Shown here: positions 18,712 through 26,930 of the stretch, piece after piece
How the letters are laid out: each line of letters opens with the position of its first letter
Position numbering within the stretch: the first letter of the stretch is position 1
Assembly: GCF_003353055.1 (NCBI RefSeq)
Contig: NZ_QKWJ01000082.1
Coordinates: 1 to 32,458, forward strand
Reading direction: 5' to 3'
Origin: Cupriavidus lacunae
GTDB lineage: Bacteria > Pseudomonadota > Gammaproteobacteria > Burkholderiales > Burkholderiaceae
Length of the DNA: 32,458 bases
Made by a program: the position numbers and the translations under genes
The notes under the pieces: generated by a model
What the model was told of the DNA's origin: nothing
What the model saw: only the letters and a program-made list of their open reading frames with translations
Databases searched by the model: none

Positions 18712-19584
18712 ATGAGCTGGTTGGATAAACTCCTGCCCCCCAAGATTCAACAGACCGACCCCAGCACCCGCAAGGGCATCCCTGAGGGTTTGTGGGTCAA
18801 GTGCCCGTCGTGCGAGTCCACCCTGTACCGGACCGACGTCGAGGCCAACCTGCACGTCTGCCCCAAGTGCGACCACCATATGCGAATCGGCGCGCGGGCG
18901 CGCCTGGACGCGCTGCTCGACGCCGAAGGCCGCTATGAGATCGGCCAGGAGATCGTGCCGGTCGACGCACTGAAGTTCAAGGATTCCAAGAAGTACCCGG
19001 ACCGCATCAAGGCCGCCATGGAAGACACCGGCGAGACCGATGCCATGGTGGTGATGGGCGGTGCCATCCACACCATCCCGGTGGTGGCGAGCTGCTTCGA
19101 GTTCGAGTTCATGGGCGGCTCGATGGGCTCGGTGGTGGGCGAGCGCTTCGTGCGCGGCGCGCAGGCCGCGCTGGAGCAGAAGGTGCCGTTCATCTGCTTT
19201 ACCGCCACGGGTGGCGCGCGCATGCAGGAAAGCCTGCTGTCGCTGCTGCAGATGGCCAAGACCACCTCGATGCTGAACAAGCTGAGCGAGGCCAGGCTGC
19301 CGTTCATCAGCGTGCTGACCGACCCGACCATGGGCGGCGTGTCGGCCAGCTTCGCCTTCCTGGGCGACGTGGTGATCGCCGAGCCCAAGGCGCTGATCGG
19401 CTTTGCCGGCCCGCGCGTGATCGAGCAGACCGTGCGCGAGAAGCTGCCGGAAGGCTTCCAGCGTTCGGAATTCCTGCTGACCAAGGGCGCCATCGACATG
19501 ATCGTCGACCGCCGCAAGCTGCGCGCGGAACTGGCGCAGCTGCTTGCGCTGCTGCAGAAGCAGCCCGCCGACGCGGTCGCATAA
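18712..19584 (+). CDS. accD: Acetyl-CoA carboxylase carboxyltransferase beta subunit
   Basis: This 290-residue subunit works with AccA to transfer the carboxyl group from biotin to acetyl-CoA, giving malonyl-CoA for fatty acid synthesis. A four-cysteine zinc ribbon is visible at C31, C34, C50 and C53 (CPSC and CPKC). The crotonase-like core contains GGARMQESLLSLLQMAK and PTMGGVSASFA. The start at 18712 is supported by AAAGGAG 6 bases upstream and by the standard MSWLDKLLPPKI opening; the upstream in-frame ATG is rejected. Confidence 0.97.
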   Translation: MSWLDKLLPPKIQQTDPSTRKGIPEGLWVKCPSCESTLYRTDVEANLHVCPKCDHHMRIGARARLDALLDAEGRYEIGQEIVPVDALKFKDSKKYPDRIKAAMEDTGETDAMVVMGGAIHTIPVVASCFEFEFMGGSMGSVVGERFVRGAQAALEQKVPFICFTATGGARMQESLLSLLQMAKTTSMLNKLSEARLPFISVLTDPTMGGVSASFAFLGDVVIAEPKALIGFAGPRVIEQTVREKLPEGFQRSEFLLTKGAIDMIVDRRKLRAELAQLLALLQKQPADAVA

Positions 19585-19604
19585 CAACGTCTGCATGGCA
19601 GATC

Positions 19605-19640
19605 AAGGGCGCGGGTGGTTGACGCGCCTTTCGCTTTTTT
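19605..19640 (+). terminator. Rho-independent terminator after accD
   Basis: A 9-bp stem (19605-19613 with 19623-19631, one G-U pair) is followed by a run of seven T within CGCTTTTTTTGG. A 45-codon hydrophobic frame starting at 19595 crosses it and is probably not a gene. Confidence 0.8.
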
Positions 19641-19755
19641 TGGCCGCTTTTCTTAGCCACATTCTTGGTCGCCATATCGGACTGGGCACAAGCCCGGCCT
19701 TGACTTTGCCGCTGGCTGGCCAAATCTGGTAGCAACAGCTTTCCTCGCACCCCAC

Positions 19756-21066
19756 ATGCCTGTCTTCCATACGCTCCCCGAATGGCTTGCCCATCTCGAA
19801 ACCGCCCATCCCGTGGGCATCGACATGGGCCTGGCGCGCATCACGCGCGTGAAGGAGGCCCTCGGGCTGCGCATCGACGCCGTGGTATTCACGGTGGGCG
19901 GCACCAACGGCAAGGGCTCTACCTGCGCCATCCTCGAGCGCATCCTGCTCGAGGCCGGCTACAAGGTGGGCTGCCATACCTCGCCGCACCTGATCTCGTT
20001 CAACGAGCGCGCCCGCATCAATGGCGAGATCGCCACCGATGCGCAGCTGCTGCCGCATTTCGAGGCGGTCGAGCGCGCGCGCAACAGCTTTGCCGACCCG
20101 ATCAGCCTGACTTACTTCGAGTTCACCACGCTGGCGATCATCCATGCCTTCGCCGCGGCCGGGCTTGACGCGATCATCCTGGAAGTCGGCCTGGGCGGGC
20201 GGCTGGATGCGGTCAACGTGATCGATACCGACTGCGCCATCGTCACCAGCGTCGATATCGACCATACCCAGTACCTGGGCCACACGCGCGAGGAAATCGG
20301 CTTCGAGAAGGCCGGCATCTTCCGCCCGGGCGTGCCGGCGATCTGCGGTGATCCGATGCCGCCGAAGTCGCTGGTGGCGCACGCCGAGGCCGTTGGCGCC
20401 GAACTGTGGCTGTTGGGGCGCGACTACCATTTCCACGCCGCCAAGGGCCAGGAGCGCCAGCAATGGGACTGGAGCGGTGGCGGGCGCAAGCTCAACGGCC
20501 TGGGTTACCCGGCCCTGCGCGGCGCCAACCAGCTGCTGAACGCGGCGGCGGCGCTGGCCGCGCTGCAGGCCATGCGCCCGCGCCTGCCGGTGAGCGCGCA
20601 GGAAGTGCGCAACGGGCTGGCCTTCGTCGAACTGCCGGGCCGCTTCCAGGTGCTGCCGGGCCGACCGGCGGTGATCCTGGACGTGGCGCACAATCCGCAT
20701 GCGGCGGCCACACTGGGGCAGAACCTGGAGAATATGGGCTTCTTCCGCTACACCTATGCGGTGTTCGGCGCGATGCAGGACAAGGACATTGCTGGGGTGC
20801 TGCAGCACGTGGCCGACAAGGTCGACCACTGGTGCCTGTGCGACCTGCCGACCGAGCGCGCGGCCAGCGCCGCGGACCTGCTGGCCAAGCTGGAAGCCGG
20901 CGGATTCCAGTCCGGCCCGGATGCCACCGCGGCCTGCTTTTCCAGCCCCGAGGCGGCATTCCGGGATGCCATCGAGCGAGCCACCGAGAATGATAGAATT
21001 CTGGTCTTCGGATCGTTCTATACCGTCGCCGGCGTGATGGCCTATCGTGCCACGCAGGCTAACTGA
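19756..21066 (+). CDS. folC: Dihydrofolate synthase / folylpolyglutamate synthase
   Basis: This 436-residue Mur-ligase-fold enzyme adds glutamate to dihydropteroate and to folates, using ATP. The P-loop GTNGKGS is at residues 49-55, followed by TSPHLISFNERARING. The C-terminal domain shows LDVAHNPHAA. Length is typical of bifunctional FolC. The ribosome binding site is weak (CGCACCCCAC before ATG). It follows an accD terminator, so it may have its own promoter in the 114 bp between, though accD-folC adjacency is conserved across proteobacteria. Confidence 0.95.
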   Translation: MPVFHTLPEWLAHLETAHPVGIDMGLARITRVKEALGLRIDAVVFTVGGTNGKGSTCAILERILLEAGYKVGCHTSPHLISFNERARINGEIATDAQLLPHFEAVERARNSFADPISLTYFEFTTLAIIHAFAAAGLDAIILEVGLGGRLDAVNVIDTDCAIVTSVDIDHTQYLGHTREEIGFEKAGIFRPGVPAICGDPMPPKSLVAHAEAVGAELWLLGRDYHFHAAKGQERQQWDWSGGGRKLNGLGYPALRGANQLLNAAAALAALQAMRPRLPVSAQEVRNGLAFVELPGRFQVLPGRPAVILDVAHNPHAAATLGQNLENMGFFRYTYAVFGAMQDKDIAGVLQHVADKVDHWCLCDLPTERAASAADLLAKLEAGGFQSGPDATAACFSSPEAAFRDAIERATENDRILVFGSFYTVAGVMAYRATQAN

Positions 21067-21149
21067 AGCAGGCGCCCCGGCGCCCGCTGACCTGGCAACC
21101 CCGGCGGCCTTGGCCGATCACTGAGCGGCAAACGCAACGAGCGGTCCAC

Positions 21150-21896
21150 GTGGCCGTATCACCGAACCAATCTATGGGCCTGCTTTCGCTGTTTTCTTCC
21201 CGCAAGGGCAACGACCCGGCACCCGAGCGTGCGCGGCGCCAGCGCACCGACACGGGTGCTGGCATCGCCTCGTCGCGCCGCCTGGCCGATGAGTGTGCCG
21301 ACGACACGCTGGACCCCGAATTCCCACAGAAGCAGCGCGCGCGCCGCCGCCTGATCGGCGCCGTGGTGCTGATGGTGGCTGCCGTGATCGTGCTGCCGAT
21401 CGTGTTCGAGACCAAGCCGCGGCCGGTTTCCGAGGACGTCTCGGTCAAGGTTACGGGCGGGCAGGGGGCGCAGAAGCCCCGCGTCGAGCCGCGCAAGGCC
21501 GATCCGCTGCCGCCGGCGGCGCCGGCCGCTCGCAACGACGCCGCGGCGGCGCTGGACGCCGGCGAGGAAATCGTCAACCCGCCGAAGCCCGCGGCCACGG
21601 TCGCGGCCGCTTCCGCCGACAAGCCCGCGCAGCGCGCCGAGGCCAAGCCCGAAGCCAGGCCGGGCAGCGGCAAGTACCTGATCCTGATCGGCGCCTTCTC
21701 TTCCGAAGAGCGCGCCAAGGGCTGGCTGGCCAAGCTCAAGGCGAGCAAGGTCCCGGCCTATGTCGAAAAGAAAGTGCTGGCCGATGGCGAACGCATCCTG
21801 CTGCGTGCCGGCCCCTTCAGCGACCGCGATGCCGCCGACGCCGCCGACAAGCGCGTACGGGCAGTGGGGCTGGCCTCGAAGGTCGTGGAACAGTAA
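21150..21896 (+). CDS. dedD: SPOR-domain membrane protein, DedD-like
   Basis: This 248-residue protein binds septal peptidoglycan and probably assists cell division. A single transmembrane helix spans about residues 67-87 (LIGAVVLMVAAVIVLPIVF). An Ala/Pro-rich periplasmic linker is followed by a C-terminal SPOR domain of about 75 residues (KYLILIGAFSSEERAKGWLAKL to the end). The start is uncertain. GTG 21150 has a weak GAGCGG upstream; ATG 21174, beginning MGLLSLFSSRKG, is a good alternative with no ribosome site. Its place between folC and cvpA is the usual dedD position. Confidence 0.85.
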   Translation: MAVSPNQSMGLLSLFSSRKGNDPAPERARRQRTDTGAGIASSRRLADECADDTLDPEFPQKQRARRRLIGAVVLMVAAVIVLPIVFETKPRPVSEDVSVKVTGGQGAQKPRVEPRKADPLPPAAPAARNDAAAALDAGEEIVNPPKPAATVAAASADKPAQRAEAKPEARPGSGKYLILIGAFSSEERAKGWLAKLKASKVPAYVEKKVLADGERILLRAGPFSDRDAADAADKRVRAVGLASKVVEQ

Positions 21897-21938
21897 AGGG
21901 CAGCCACGGCCGGTGCCTGTGCCCGGCCGCAAGCAACG

Positions 21939-22436
21939 ATGCAGCCGACTTTCTTCGACTATGCCGTGGTCTTCATCCTGCTGGCCTCGGGCCTGCTCGG
22001 CGTGCTGCGCGGCCTGGTGCGCGAGGTGCTGTCGCTGATCGGCTGGGTGGTGGCGTTCTGGGTGGCGTTCCGCTATGGCGCGACGGCCGCGGGCTGGATG
22101 CCTGAATCGATGCCCGGCGGCGAGCTGGCCCGCCATGCGCTGGGCTTCGTGGTGCTGCTGATCGGCACCGTGCTGGGCGCCTCGCTGGCCGGCATGGTGG
22201 TCGGGCAGCTGCTGGAGAGCACCGGGCTCAAGCCCGCCGACCGCGGGCTGGGACTGATGTTCGGCCTGCTGCGCGGCGTGCTGCTGGTGATGGTGATGGT
22301 CACGCTGGCGAGCCTGACCAAATTGCCGGAGGAAGCGTTCTGGCGCGACGCGGTGAGCCGCCCATACGTGATGCAGGCCATGGAGTCGCTCAAGCCATGG
22401 CTGCCGCCGGAACTGGCGAAGTACGTGAAGACATAA
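21939..22436 (+). CDS. cvpA: CvpA family membrane protein
   Basis: This 165-residue inner-membrane protein has about four transmembrane helices. It opens FDYAVVFILLASGLLGVLRGLVREVLSLIGWVVAF, the CvpA family signature. In E. coli CvpA is needed for colicin V export and has been linked to envelope stress; the biochemical role is unclear. It precedes purF as in most proteobacteria. The ribosome binding site is weak. Confidence 0.93.
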   Translation: MQPTFFDYAVVFILLASGLLGVLRGLVREVLSLIGWVVAFWVAFRYGATAAGWMPESMPGGELARHALGFVVLLIGTVLGASLAGMVVGQLLESTGLKPADRGLGLMFGLLRGVLLVMVMVTLASLTKLPEEAFWRDAVSRPYVMQAMESLKPWLPPELAKYVKT

Positions 22437-22437
22437 G

Positions 22438-22456
22438 GCCGGGCACGTTGCCCGGC
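22438..22456 (+). other. Hairpin in the cvpA-purF spacer
   Basis: An 8-bp GC stem (22438-22445 with 22449-22456) has a 3-nt loop and lies just after the cvpA stop. No T-run follows, so it more likely stabilises mRNA ends or acts as an attenuator than terminates. Confidence 0.5.
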
Positions 22457-22541
22457 TGGTAGTAACGCAGGCCTTGGGGTCCGGAGGATATGCCGGGCCG
22501 GGCTGCGCCCCCTGAATCAAAGCCTTTCCTGGGAGCTTGGC

Positions 22542-24071
22542 ATGTGCGGTATCGTCGGTGTGGTGTCATCCACGCCCGTCAACCAATTGATTTACGACAG
22601 CCTGCTGTTGTTGCAACATCGCGGACAGGATGCTGCCGGCATCGCCACCGCCAACGGCAGTACCTTCCACATGCACAAGGCCAACGGCCTGGTGCGCGAT
22701 GTCTTCCGCACCCGCAACATGCGCAGCCTGCCCGGCGCCGCCGGTATCGGCCAGGTGCGCTATCCGACCGCCGGCTCGGCATCCAGCGAGGAGGAGGCGC
22801 AGCCGTTCTACGTGAATGCGCCGTACGGCGTGATCCTCGCGCATAACGGCAACCTGACCAACTGGGAGCAGCTGCGCGAAGAAATGTTCCGCCGCGACCG
22901 CCGCCACATCAACACGCATTCGGACACCGAAGTGCTGCTGAACGTGCTGGCCGACGAGCTGCAGCGCGCCAGCAACGGCATGGCGCTGGACCCTGACACG
23001 ATCTTCACGGCGGTCAGCGGCCTGCACCGCCGCGTGCGCGGCTCGTATGCCATCGCCGCGCAGATCGCAGGCTACGGCATGCTGGCGGTGCGCGACCCGT
23101 TCGGCATCCGCCCGCTGTGCCTGGGCAGTGTCGAGACCCCGACCGGCAAGGAATGGATGGTGGCGTCGGAGTCGGTGGCGCTGGAAGGCATCGGCTACAA
23201 GCTCGAGCGCGACGTGGCGCCGGGCGAGGCCATTTTCATCGATCTGGACGGCAAGCTCTACACCAAGCTGTGCGCCGAGAACGCGGTGCTGACGCCGTGC
23301 ATTTTCGAGTACGTCTACCTGGCCCGCCCGGATTCGTGCATCGACGGCGTGCCGGTCTATGACGCGCGCCTGCGCATGGGCGACTACCTGGCCGAGAAGA
23401 TCCGCCAGGAAGTGTCGGCCGGCGATATCGACGTGGTCATGCCGATCCCCGATTCCAGCCGTCCGGCCGCGATGCAGGTGGCCAACCGCCTGGGCGTGAA
23501 CTACCGCGAAGGCTTCTTCAAGAACCGCTATATCGGCCGCACCTTCATCATGCCTGGCCAGGCGGTGCGCAAGAAGTCGGTGCGCCAGAAGCTCAACGCC
23601 ATGGGCGTGGAGTTCAAGGGCAAGAACGTGCTGATCGTCGACGACTCGATCGTGCGCGGCACCACCTCGTTCGAGATCGTGCAGATGGCGCGCGACGCCG
23701 GCGCCAACAAGGTGATCTTCGCCTCGGCCGCGCCGCCGGTGAAGTACCCCAACGTGTACGGCATCGACATGCCGACCCGCAGTGAACTGGTGGCCCACAA
23801 TCGCACGCACGAAGAGATCGCCAAGATCATCGGCGCGGACAAGCTGGTGTACCAGGACGTGGAAGCGATGAAGCAGGCGGTGCGCGATATCAACCCGGCG
23901 CTGAAGGACTTCGATGCTTCGTGCTTCGATGGCCGCTATATCACCGGCGATATCGACGAGGCCTACCTGACCCGCCTGGAAACGGCGCGCAGCCAGGCCG
24001 ACCGCGATGGCACCAATGGTGACACCGAGCGCTCGCAACTGCACCTGCAGCGCTCCGGCGGCAACGAGTAA
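22542..24071 (+). CDS. purF: Amidophosphoribosyltransferase
   Basis: This 509-residue enzyme makes 5-phosphoribosylamine from PRPP and glutamine, the committed step of purine synthesis. The N-terminal nucleophile Cys2 (MCGIVGVVS) starts the glutaminase domain, which also has RGQDAAGI and HNGNLTNW. The phosphoribosyltransferase domain has the PRPP loop VLIVDDSIVRGTTS at about 363-376. Length matches E. coli PurF. GGGAG precedes the ATG. No purine repressor operator was recognised upstream. Confidence 0.97.
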   Translation: MCGIVGVVSSTPVNQLIYDSLLLLQHRGQDAAGIATANGSTFHMHKANGLVRDVFRTRNMRSLPGAAGIGQVRYPTAGSASSEEEAQPFYVNAPYGVILAHNGNLTNWEQLREEMFRRDRRHINTHSDTEVLLNVLADELQRASNGMALDPDTIFTAVSGLHRRVRGSYAIAAQIAGYGMLAVRDPFGIRPLCLGSVETPTGKEWMVASESVALEGIGYKLERDVAPGEAIFIDLDGKLYTKLCAENAVLTPCIFEYVYLARPDSCIDGVPVYDARLRMGDYLAEKIRQEVSAGDIDVVMPIPDSSRPAAMQVANRLGVNYREGFFKNRYIGRTFIMPGQAVRKKSVRQKLNAMGVEFKGKNVLIVDDSIVRGTTSFEIVQMARDAGANKVIFASAAPPVKYPNVYGIDMPTRSELVAHNRTHEEIAKIIGADKLVYQDVEAMKQAVRDINPALKDFDASCFDGRYITGDIDEAYLTRLETARSQADRDGTNGDTERSQLHLQRSGGNE

Positions 24072-24104
24072 GCCGCGCCGCGCGAGTCTGCCTGTTCGTG
24101 CGCG

Positions 24105-24133
24105 TTGACTAACGCGAAGCCCGGCCGTAACAT
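24105..24133 (+). promoter_or_regulatory. Sigma70 promoter of the metZ leader
   Basis: TTGACT (24105-24110) and TAACAT (24128-24133) are separated by an ideal 17 bp. Initiation seven bases on would fall at about 24140, exactly the first paired base of the riboswitch candidate. Confidence 0.75.
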
Positions 24134-24141
24134 GGCCGGGC
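24119..24141 (+). terminator. Hairpin after purF overlapping the metZ promoter
   Basis: An 8-bp stem (24119-24126 with 24134-24141) has loop GTAACAT, followed by GTCGATTT. It could end purF transcription, but it overlaps the metZ -10, and the tail is poor in T. Confidence 0.45.
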
Positions 24142-24200
24142 GTCGATTTGATAGTCAGCTTGCGGACGCGGGTACAGCCCGAAACAGCTAAAGAGATGGT
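24140..24200 (+). promoter_or_regulatory. SAM-II (SAM-alpha) type riboswitch candidate for metZ
   Basis: P1 is GCGTC (24140-24144) with GACGC (24165-24169). Conserved blocks as I recall them for SAM-II are all present in order: GATTTG directly after P1 (24145-24150), GCTTGC seven bases later (24158-24163), then a GAAACA region and GCTAAAG (24187-24193). The spacing agrees with the alpha-proteobacterial pattern I remember, except for about five extra bases after P1. By hand the pseudoknot helix is weak (CTT with AAG, or AGCT with AGCT). The context, a promoter immediately upstream and a methionine gene downstream, fits well. It would lower metZ expression when S-adenosylmethionine is abundant. 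Confidence 0.65.
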
Positions 24201-24299
24201 GGTCAGCAACGATTCCCGATGCGCAGTGCCTTCCCGGCGCCGCGATTCCCGGAAGCCGGCCGCCACAGCCTGAAGCCAAAGGCCATTCGCAAAATCAGC

Positions 24300-24339
24300 A
24301 AGCCCGTCGATCCGACCACCCGATCGCACGGGCTTTTTT
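24300..24339 (+). terminator. Intrinsic terminator in the metZ leader
   Basis: AAGCCCGT (24300-24307) pairs with ACGGGCTT (24328-24335) and CGATC (24308-24312) with GATCG (24322-24326), with one bulged C. Six T residues follow the stem. It lies 82 bp before the metZ ATG and about 100 nt after the riboswitch candidate, so it may be the expression platform. Read-through would be needed for metZ expression from the upstream promoter. Confidence 0.8.
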
Positions 24340-24421
24340 CATGGCCGCGCGCCGCCCCTCCGGACCGGTGCGCAGCTTGTCGAAACCATCGCATTCGCGC
24401 GGGTACGACCGCGCCACCAGC

Positions 24422-25627
24422 ATGAACGAACCGCTCAACCCCGAATCGCTCGGCATCGACACTCTTGGCGTGCGCGCCGGCACGCTGCGCAGCGAATTCA
24501 TGGAGCACTCCGAGGCCATGTACCTGACCTCGAGCTTCTGCTTCGGCAGCGCGGCCGAGGCCGCCGAACGTTTCGCCAACTCGGAAGAGGGCTTCACCTA
24601 CTCGCGCTTCACCAACCCGACGGTGTCGATGTTCCAGTCGCGCCTGGCCGCGCTGGAAGGCGCGCAGGCCTGCATGGCGACCGCCTCGGGCATGAGCGCA
24701 ATCCTGTCGGTGGTGCTGTCGTCGATGCAGGCGGGCGACCACCTGGTCAGCTCGCGCGCGATCTTCGGATCGACCATGACCCTGTTCGGCAATATCTTCT
24801 CGAAGTTCGGCGTCGAGACCACCTTTGTCGATCCCAGCGACCTGAACGCCTGGCGTGCCGCGGTGCGCCCGAACACGAAGCTGTTCTTCCTGGAAACCCC
24901 GTCGAACCCGCTGACCGAAGTGGCCGACATTGCCGCCGTGGCCGACATCGCCCACGACGCGGGCGCGCTGCTGGTGGTCGACAACTGCTTCTGTTCGCCG
25001 GCGCTGCAGCAGCCGATGAAGTTCGGCGCCGACATCGTGGTGCATTCGGCCACCAAGCATATCGACGGCCAGGGCCGCGTGCTGGGCGGCGCCGTGCTGG
25101 GCACGCACGACTACATCATGGGCAAGGTGTTCCCGTTCGTGCGCACCGCCGGCCCGACGCTGTCGGCCTTCAACGCCTGGGTGCTGCTCAAGGGCATGGA
25201 GACGCTCGCGATCCGCATGGAACGCCATTCGGCCAGCGCACTGACGCTGGCGCAGTTCCTCGAATCGCATCCGGCAGTGGCGCGCGTGTTCCACCCGGCG
25301 CTGAAGTCGCACCCGCAGCACGAGATCGCCATGCGCCAGCAAAGCGGCGGCGGCGCGATCGTGTCGTTCGAACTCAAGGGCGCCACGCCCGAGCAGCAGC
25401 GGGCCAATGCCTGGCGCGTGATCGACAACACCCGGCTGTGCTCGATCACCGGCAACCTGGGCGACACCCGCACCACCATCACGCACCCGTACACCACCAC
25501 GCATGCGCGCGTGAGCCCCGAGGCCAAGGCGGCCGCGGGCGTGGGCGAGGGGCTGATCCGGCTGGCGGTGGGGCTGGAGTCGGTCGAGGACCTGAAGGCC
25601 GACCTGCTGCGCGGCCTGGGCGACTGA
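24422..25627 (+). CDS. metZ: O-succinylhomoserine sulfhydrylase
   Basis: This 401-residue PLP enzyme of the Cys/Met metabolism family makes homocysteine from O-succinylhomoserine and sulfide. The PLP lysine is K212 in VVHSATKHIDGQGR. YLTSSFCFGSAAEAAERFA and YSRFTNPTV near the N-terminus are typical of MetZ. I chose ATG 24422 because the upstream in-frame ATG (24341) directly abuts the terminator T-run. No strong ribosome site is seen before 24422. Its position after purF matches the Pseudomonas order. Related cystathionine gamma-synthases are less likely given the sequence. Confidence 0.93.
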   Translation: MNEPLNPESLGIDTLGVRAGTLRSEFMEHSEAMYLTSSFCFGSAAEAAERFANSEEGFTYSRFTNPTVSMFQSRLAALEGAQACMATASGMSAILSVVLSSMQAGDHLVSSRAIFGSTMTLFGNIFSKFGVETTFVDPSDLNAWRAAVRPNTKLFFLETPSNPLTEVADIAAVADIAHDAGALLVVDNCFCSPALQQPMKFGADIVVHSATKHIDGQGRVLGGAVLGTHDYIMGKVFPFVRTAGPTLSAFNAWVLLKGMETLAIRMERHSASALTLAQFLESHPAVARVFHPALKSHPQHEIAMRQQSGGGAIVSFELKGATPEQQRANAWRVIDNTRLCSITGNLGDTRTTITHPYTTTHARVSPEAKAAAGVGEGLIRLAVGLESVEDLKADLLRGLGD

Positions 25628-25633
25628 GAGCGC

Positions 25634-25927
25634 TTACTGCGCGGGCGGTGGCGACGCAGCGGCATCGTCGCTGCCGGCCACGGCCTTCACGCCAGCGGCC
25701 GTGATGTCGTAAGTGGTGCTGACCGCGGTCGTCGCCACGCTGACGGCGGCGGATCCTACGGTTGCCACCGTCGACACCGCGGCGCTGCCCACCGCCACCA
25801 CCATGCACCCGGCCAGTGACGCCGTCGCGCATGCGGCCGCCAGCGCCAGGACGGTGCGCTGTAAGGTGGCGGTTTCTCCGCTATCGTTGCGCACGTTACG
25901 ACGCAATCCTGGAAATCGATTTGGCAT
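25634..25927 (-). CDS. Small predicted lipoprotein of unknown function
   Basis: A hydrophobic segment (TVLALAAACATAS) and lipobox SLAGC near residue 40 predict a lipidated envelope protein. The mature part is rich in Val, Ala, Thr and Ser (VGSAAVSTVATVGSAAVSVATTAVS) and ends in DDAAASPPPAQ. The start is uncertain: ATG 25927 gives 97 residues with an unusually long N-terminal region before the signal, GTG 25933 is possible, and GTG 25894 would shorten it. None has a good ribosome site. The 5' end overlaps an SMR relic on the other strand. It is convergent with metZ, 6 bp from its stop. Confidence 0.65.
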   Translation of the reverse strand: MPNRFPGLRRNVRNDSGETATLQRTVLALAAACATASLAGCMVVAVGSAAVSTVATVGSAAVSVATTAVSTTYDITAAGVKAVAGSDDAAASPPPAQ

Positions 25928-26037
25928 GGACACTGCTGGCCCTGGCGGGGCTGTTCGAAGTTGTGTGGGCGATCGGCCTCAAGTACACCGAGGGCGTGTG
26001 CGGGATTACCGGGCTCAAGCCGGTGGGTAGCGCCTGA
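25921..26037 (+). pseudogene. Truncated SMR-family exporter relic (Gdx/SugE-like)
   Basis: From TTG 25921 the frame reads as the start of a small multidrug resistance protein: AWTLLALAGLFEVVWAIGLK then YTEG. It includes the conserved glutamate at position 13 and the K-x-TEG of the Gdx/SugE subgroup (guanidinium exporters) rather than EmrE. After about 25 residues homology stops and 13 unrelated residues precede a TGA, so three of four helices are missing. The normal ATG is replaced by TTG. It is a remnant, not a working exporter; the deleted part is not seen nearby. Confidence 0.75.
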
Positions 26038-26056
26038 GGCCCGGCGTCGGGTAGCT

Positions 26057-26917
26057 TCAGCGCAGCAGCCGGCGGCGCAGCAGCACCAGGCATACTACCA
26101 GCGCCACCACTGCATAGGCGCCCAGCACCGCAAGGTGCAGGCCGGCGCCATCCACCGGACGGCCCAGCATCAGCGGGCGGATCAGCGCCACCGCATGCGC
26201 CAGCGGCAGCAGCTTGGTGGCGGCCTGCACGCCTTCGGGCAATTGCTCCAGCGGGAAGAACACGCCTGACAGCAGCAGCATCGGCGTCATCACCAGGGTC
26301 TGGTAGAACATGAAGAAGTCGTAGCTGGGCGCCAGCGCGGTGACGATCATCGCCAGCGCGGCAAAGGCAATGCCGGCCAGCACGATCACCGGCAGCGCCA
26401 GCAGCGCGCCGGGCATCTGCGCATAGCCCAGCGCGCCCGCCACCAGCATGATGGCCAGCCCGGACAGCACGGCCTTGCTGGCGGCCCAGGCGATCTCGCC
26501 CAGCACCACGTCGCCCAGCGTCAGCGGGGCATGCATGATCGCTTCCCAGGTGCGCTGCACATGCATGCGCGAGAACGCCGAATACATCGACTCGAAGCTG
26601 GCCGACATCATCACGCTGGACGCGGTGGTGCCGGCCGCCAGGAAGGCGATATACGACACGCCGTTGACCTGGCCCACCATCAGCCCCAGCCCGAGGCCGA
26701 GGCCGAACAGGTAGATCATCGGGTCGGCCAGGTTGCCGATCATCGACGGGATGGCCAGCTTCTTCCACACCATGTAGTTGCGGTACCAGACCATCATCCA
26801 GTTGCGCAGGTTGCGCGGCAGCAGAGGCTGCGGATAGCGCTGGCGCGGTGCCGCGGCGCCGGTGACCATGGCAGGGGAGGTGTCGGTGGTATCCGCGCGG
26901 GGATCCTGTTCGCTCAT
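26057..26917 (-). CDS. ABC-2 type exporter permease, NodJ-like
   Basis: This 286-residue inner-membrane permease has about six transmembrane helices after a 50-residue hydrophilic N-terminus. The WYRNYMVWKKLAIPSMIGNLADPMIYLFGLG opening resembles NodJ, the lipo-chitin oligosaccharide exporter permease, but non-symbiotic homologues are common in Burkholderiaceae. The substrate is unknown. GAGGG lies 5 bases before the ATG. It is 13 bp downstream of its ATPase and clearly in the same transcript. Confidence 0.88.
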   Translation of the reverse strand: MSEQDPRADTTDTSPAMVTGAAAPRQRYPQPLLPRNLRNWMMVWYRNYMVWKKLAIPSMIGNLADPMIYLFGLGLGLGLMVGQVNGVSYIAFLAAGTTASSVMMSASFESMYSAFSRMHVQRTWEAIMHAPLTLGDVVLGEIAWAASKAVLSGLAIMLVAGALGYAQMPGALLALPVIVLAGIAFAALAMIVTALAPSYDFFMFYQTLVMTPMLLLSGVFFPLEQLPEGVQAATKLLPLAHAVALIRPLMLGRPVDGAGLHLAVLGAYAVVALVVCLVLLRRRLLR

Positions 26918-26930
26918 GTAGTCCCTCGGT

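Noticed and set aside
19595..19732. 45-codon hydrophobic frame between accD and folC
   Set aside because: It lacks a ribosome site and runs straight through the accD terminator hairpin and T-run.
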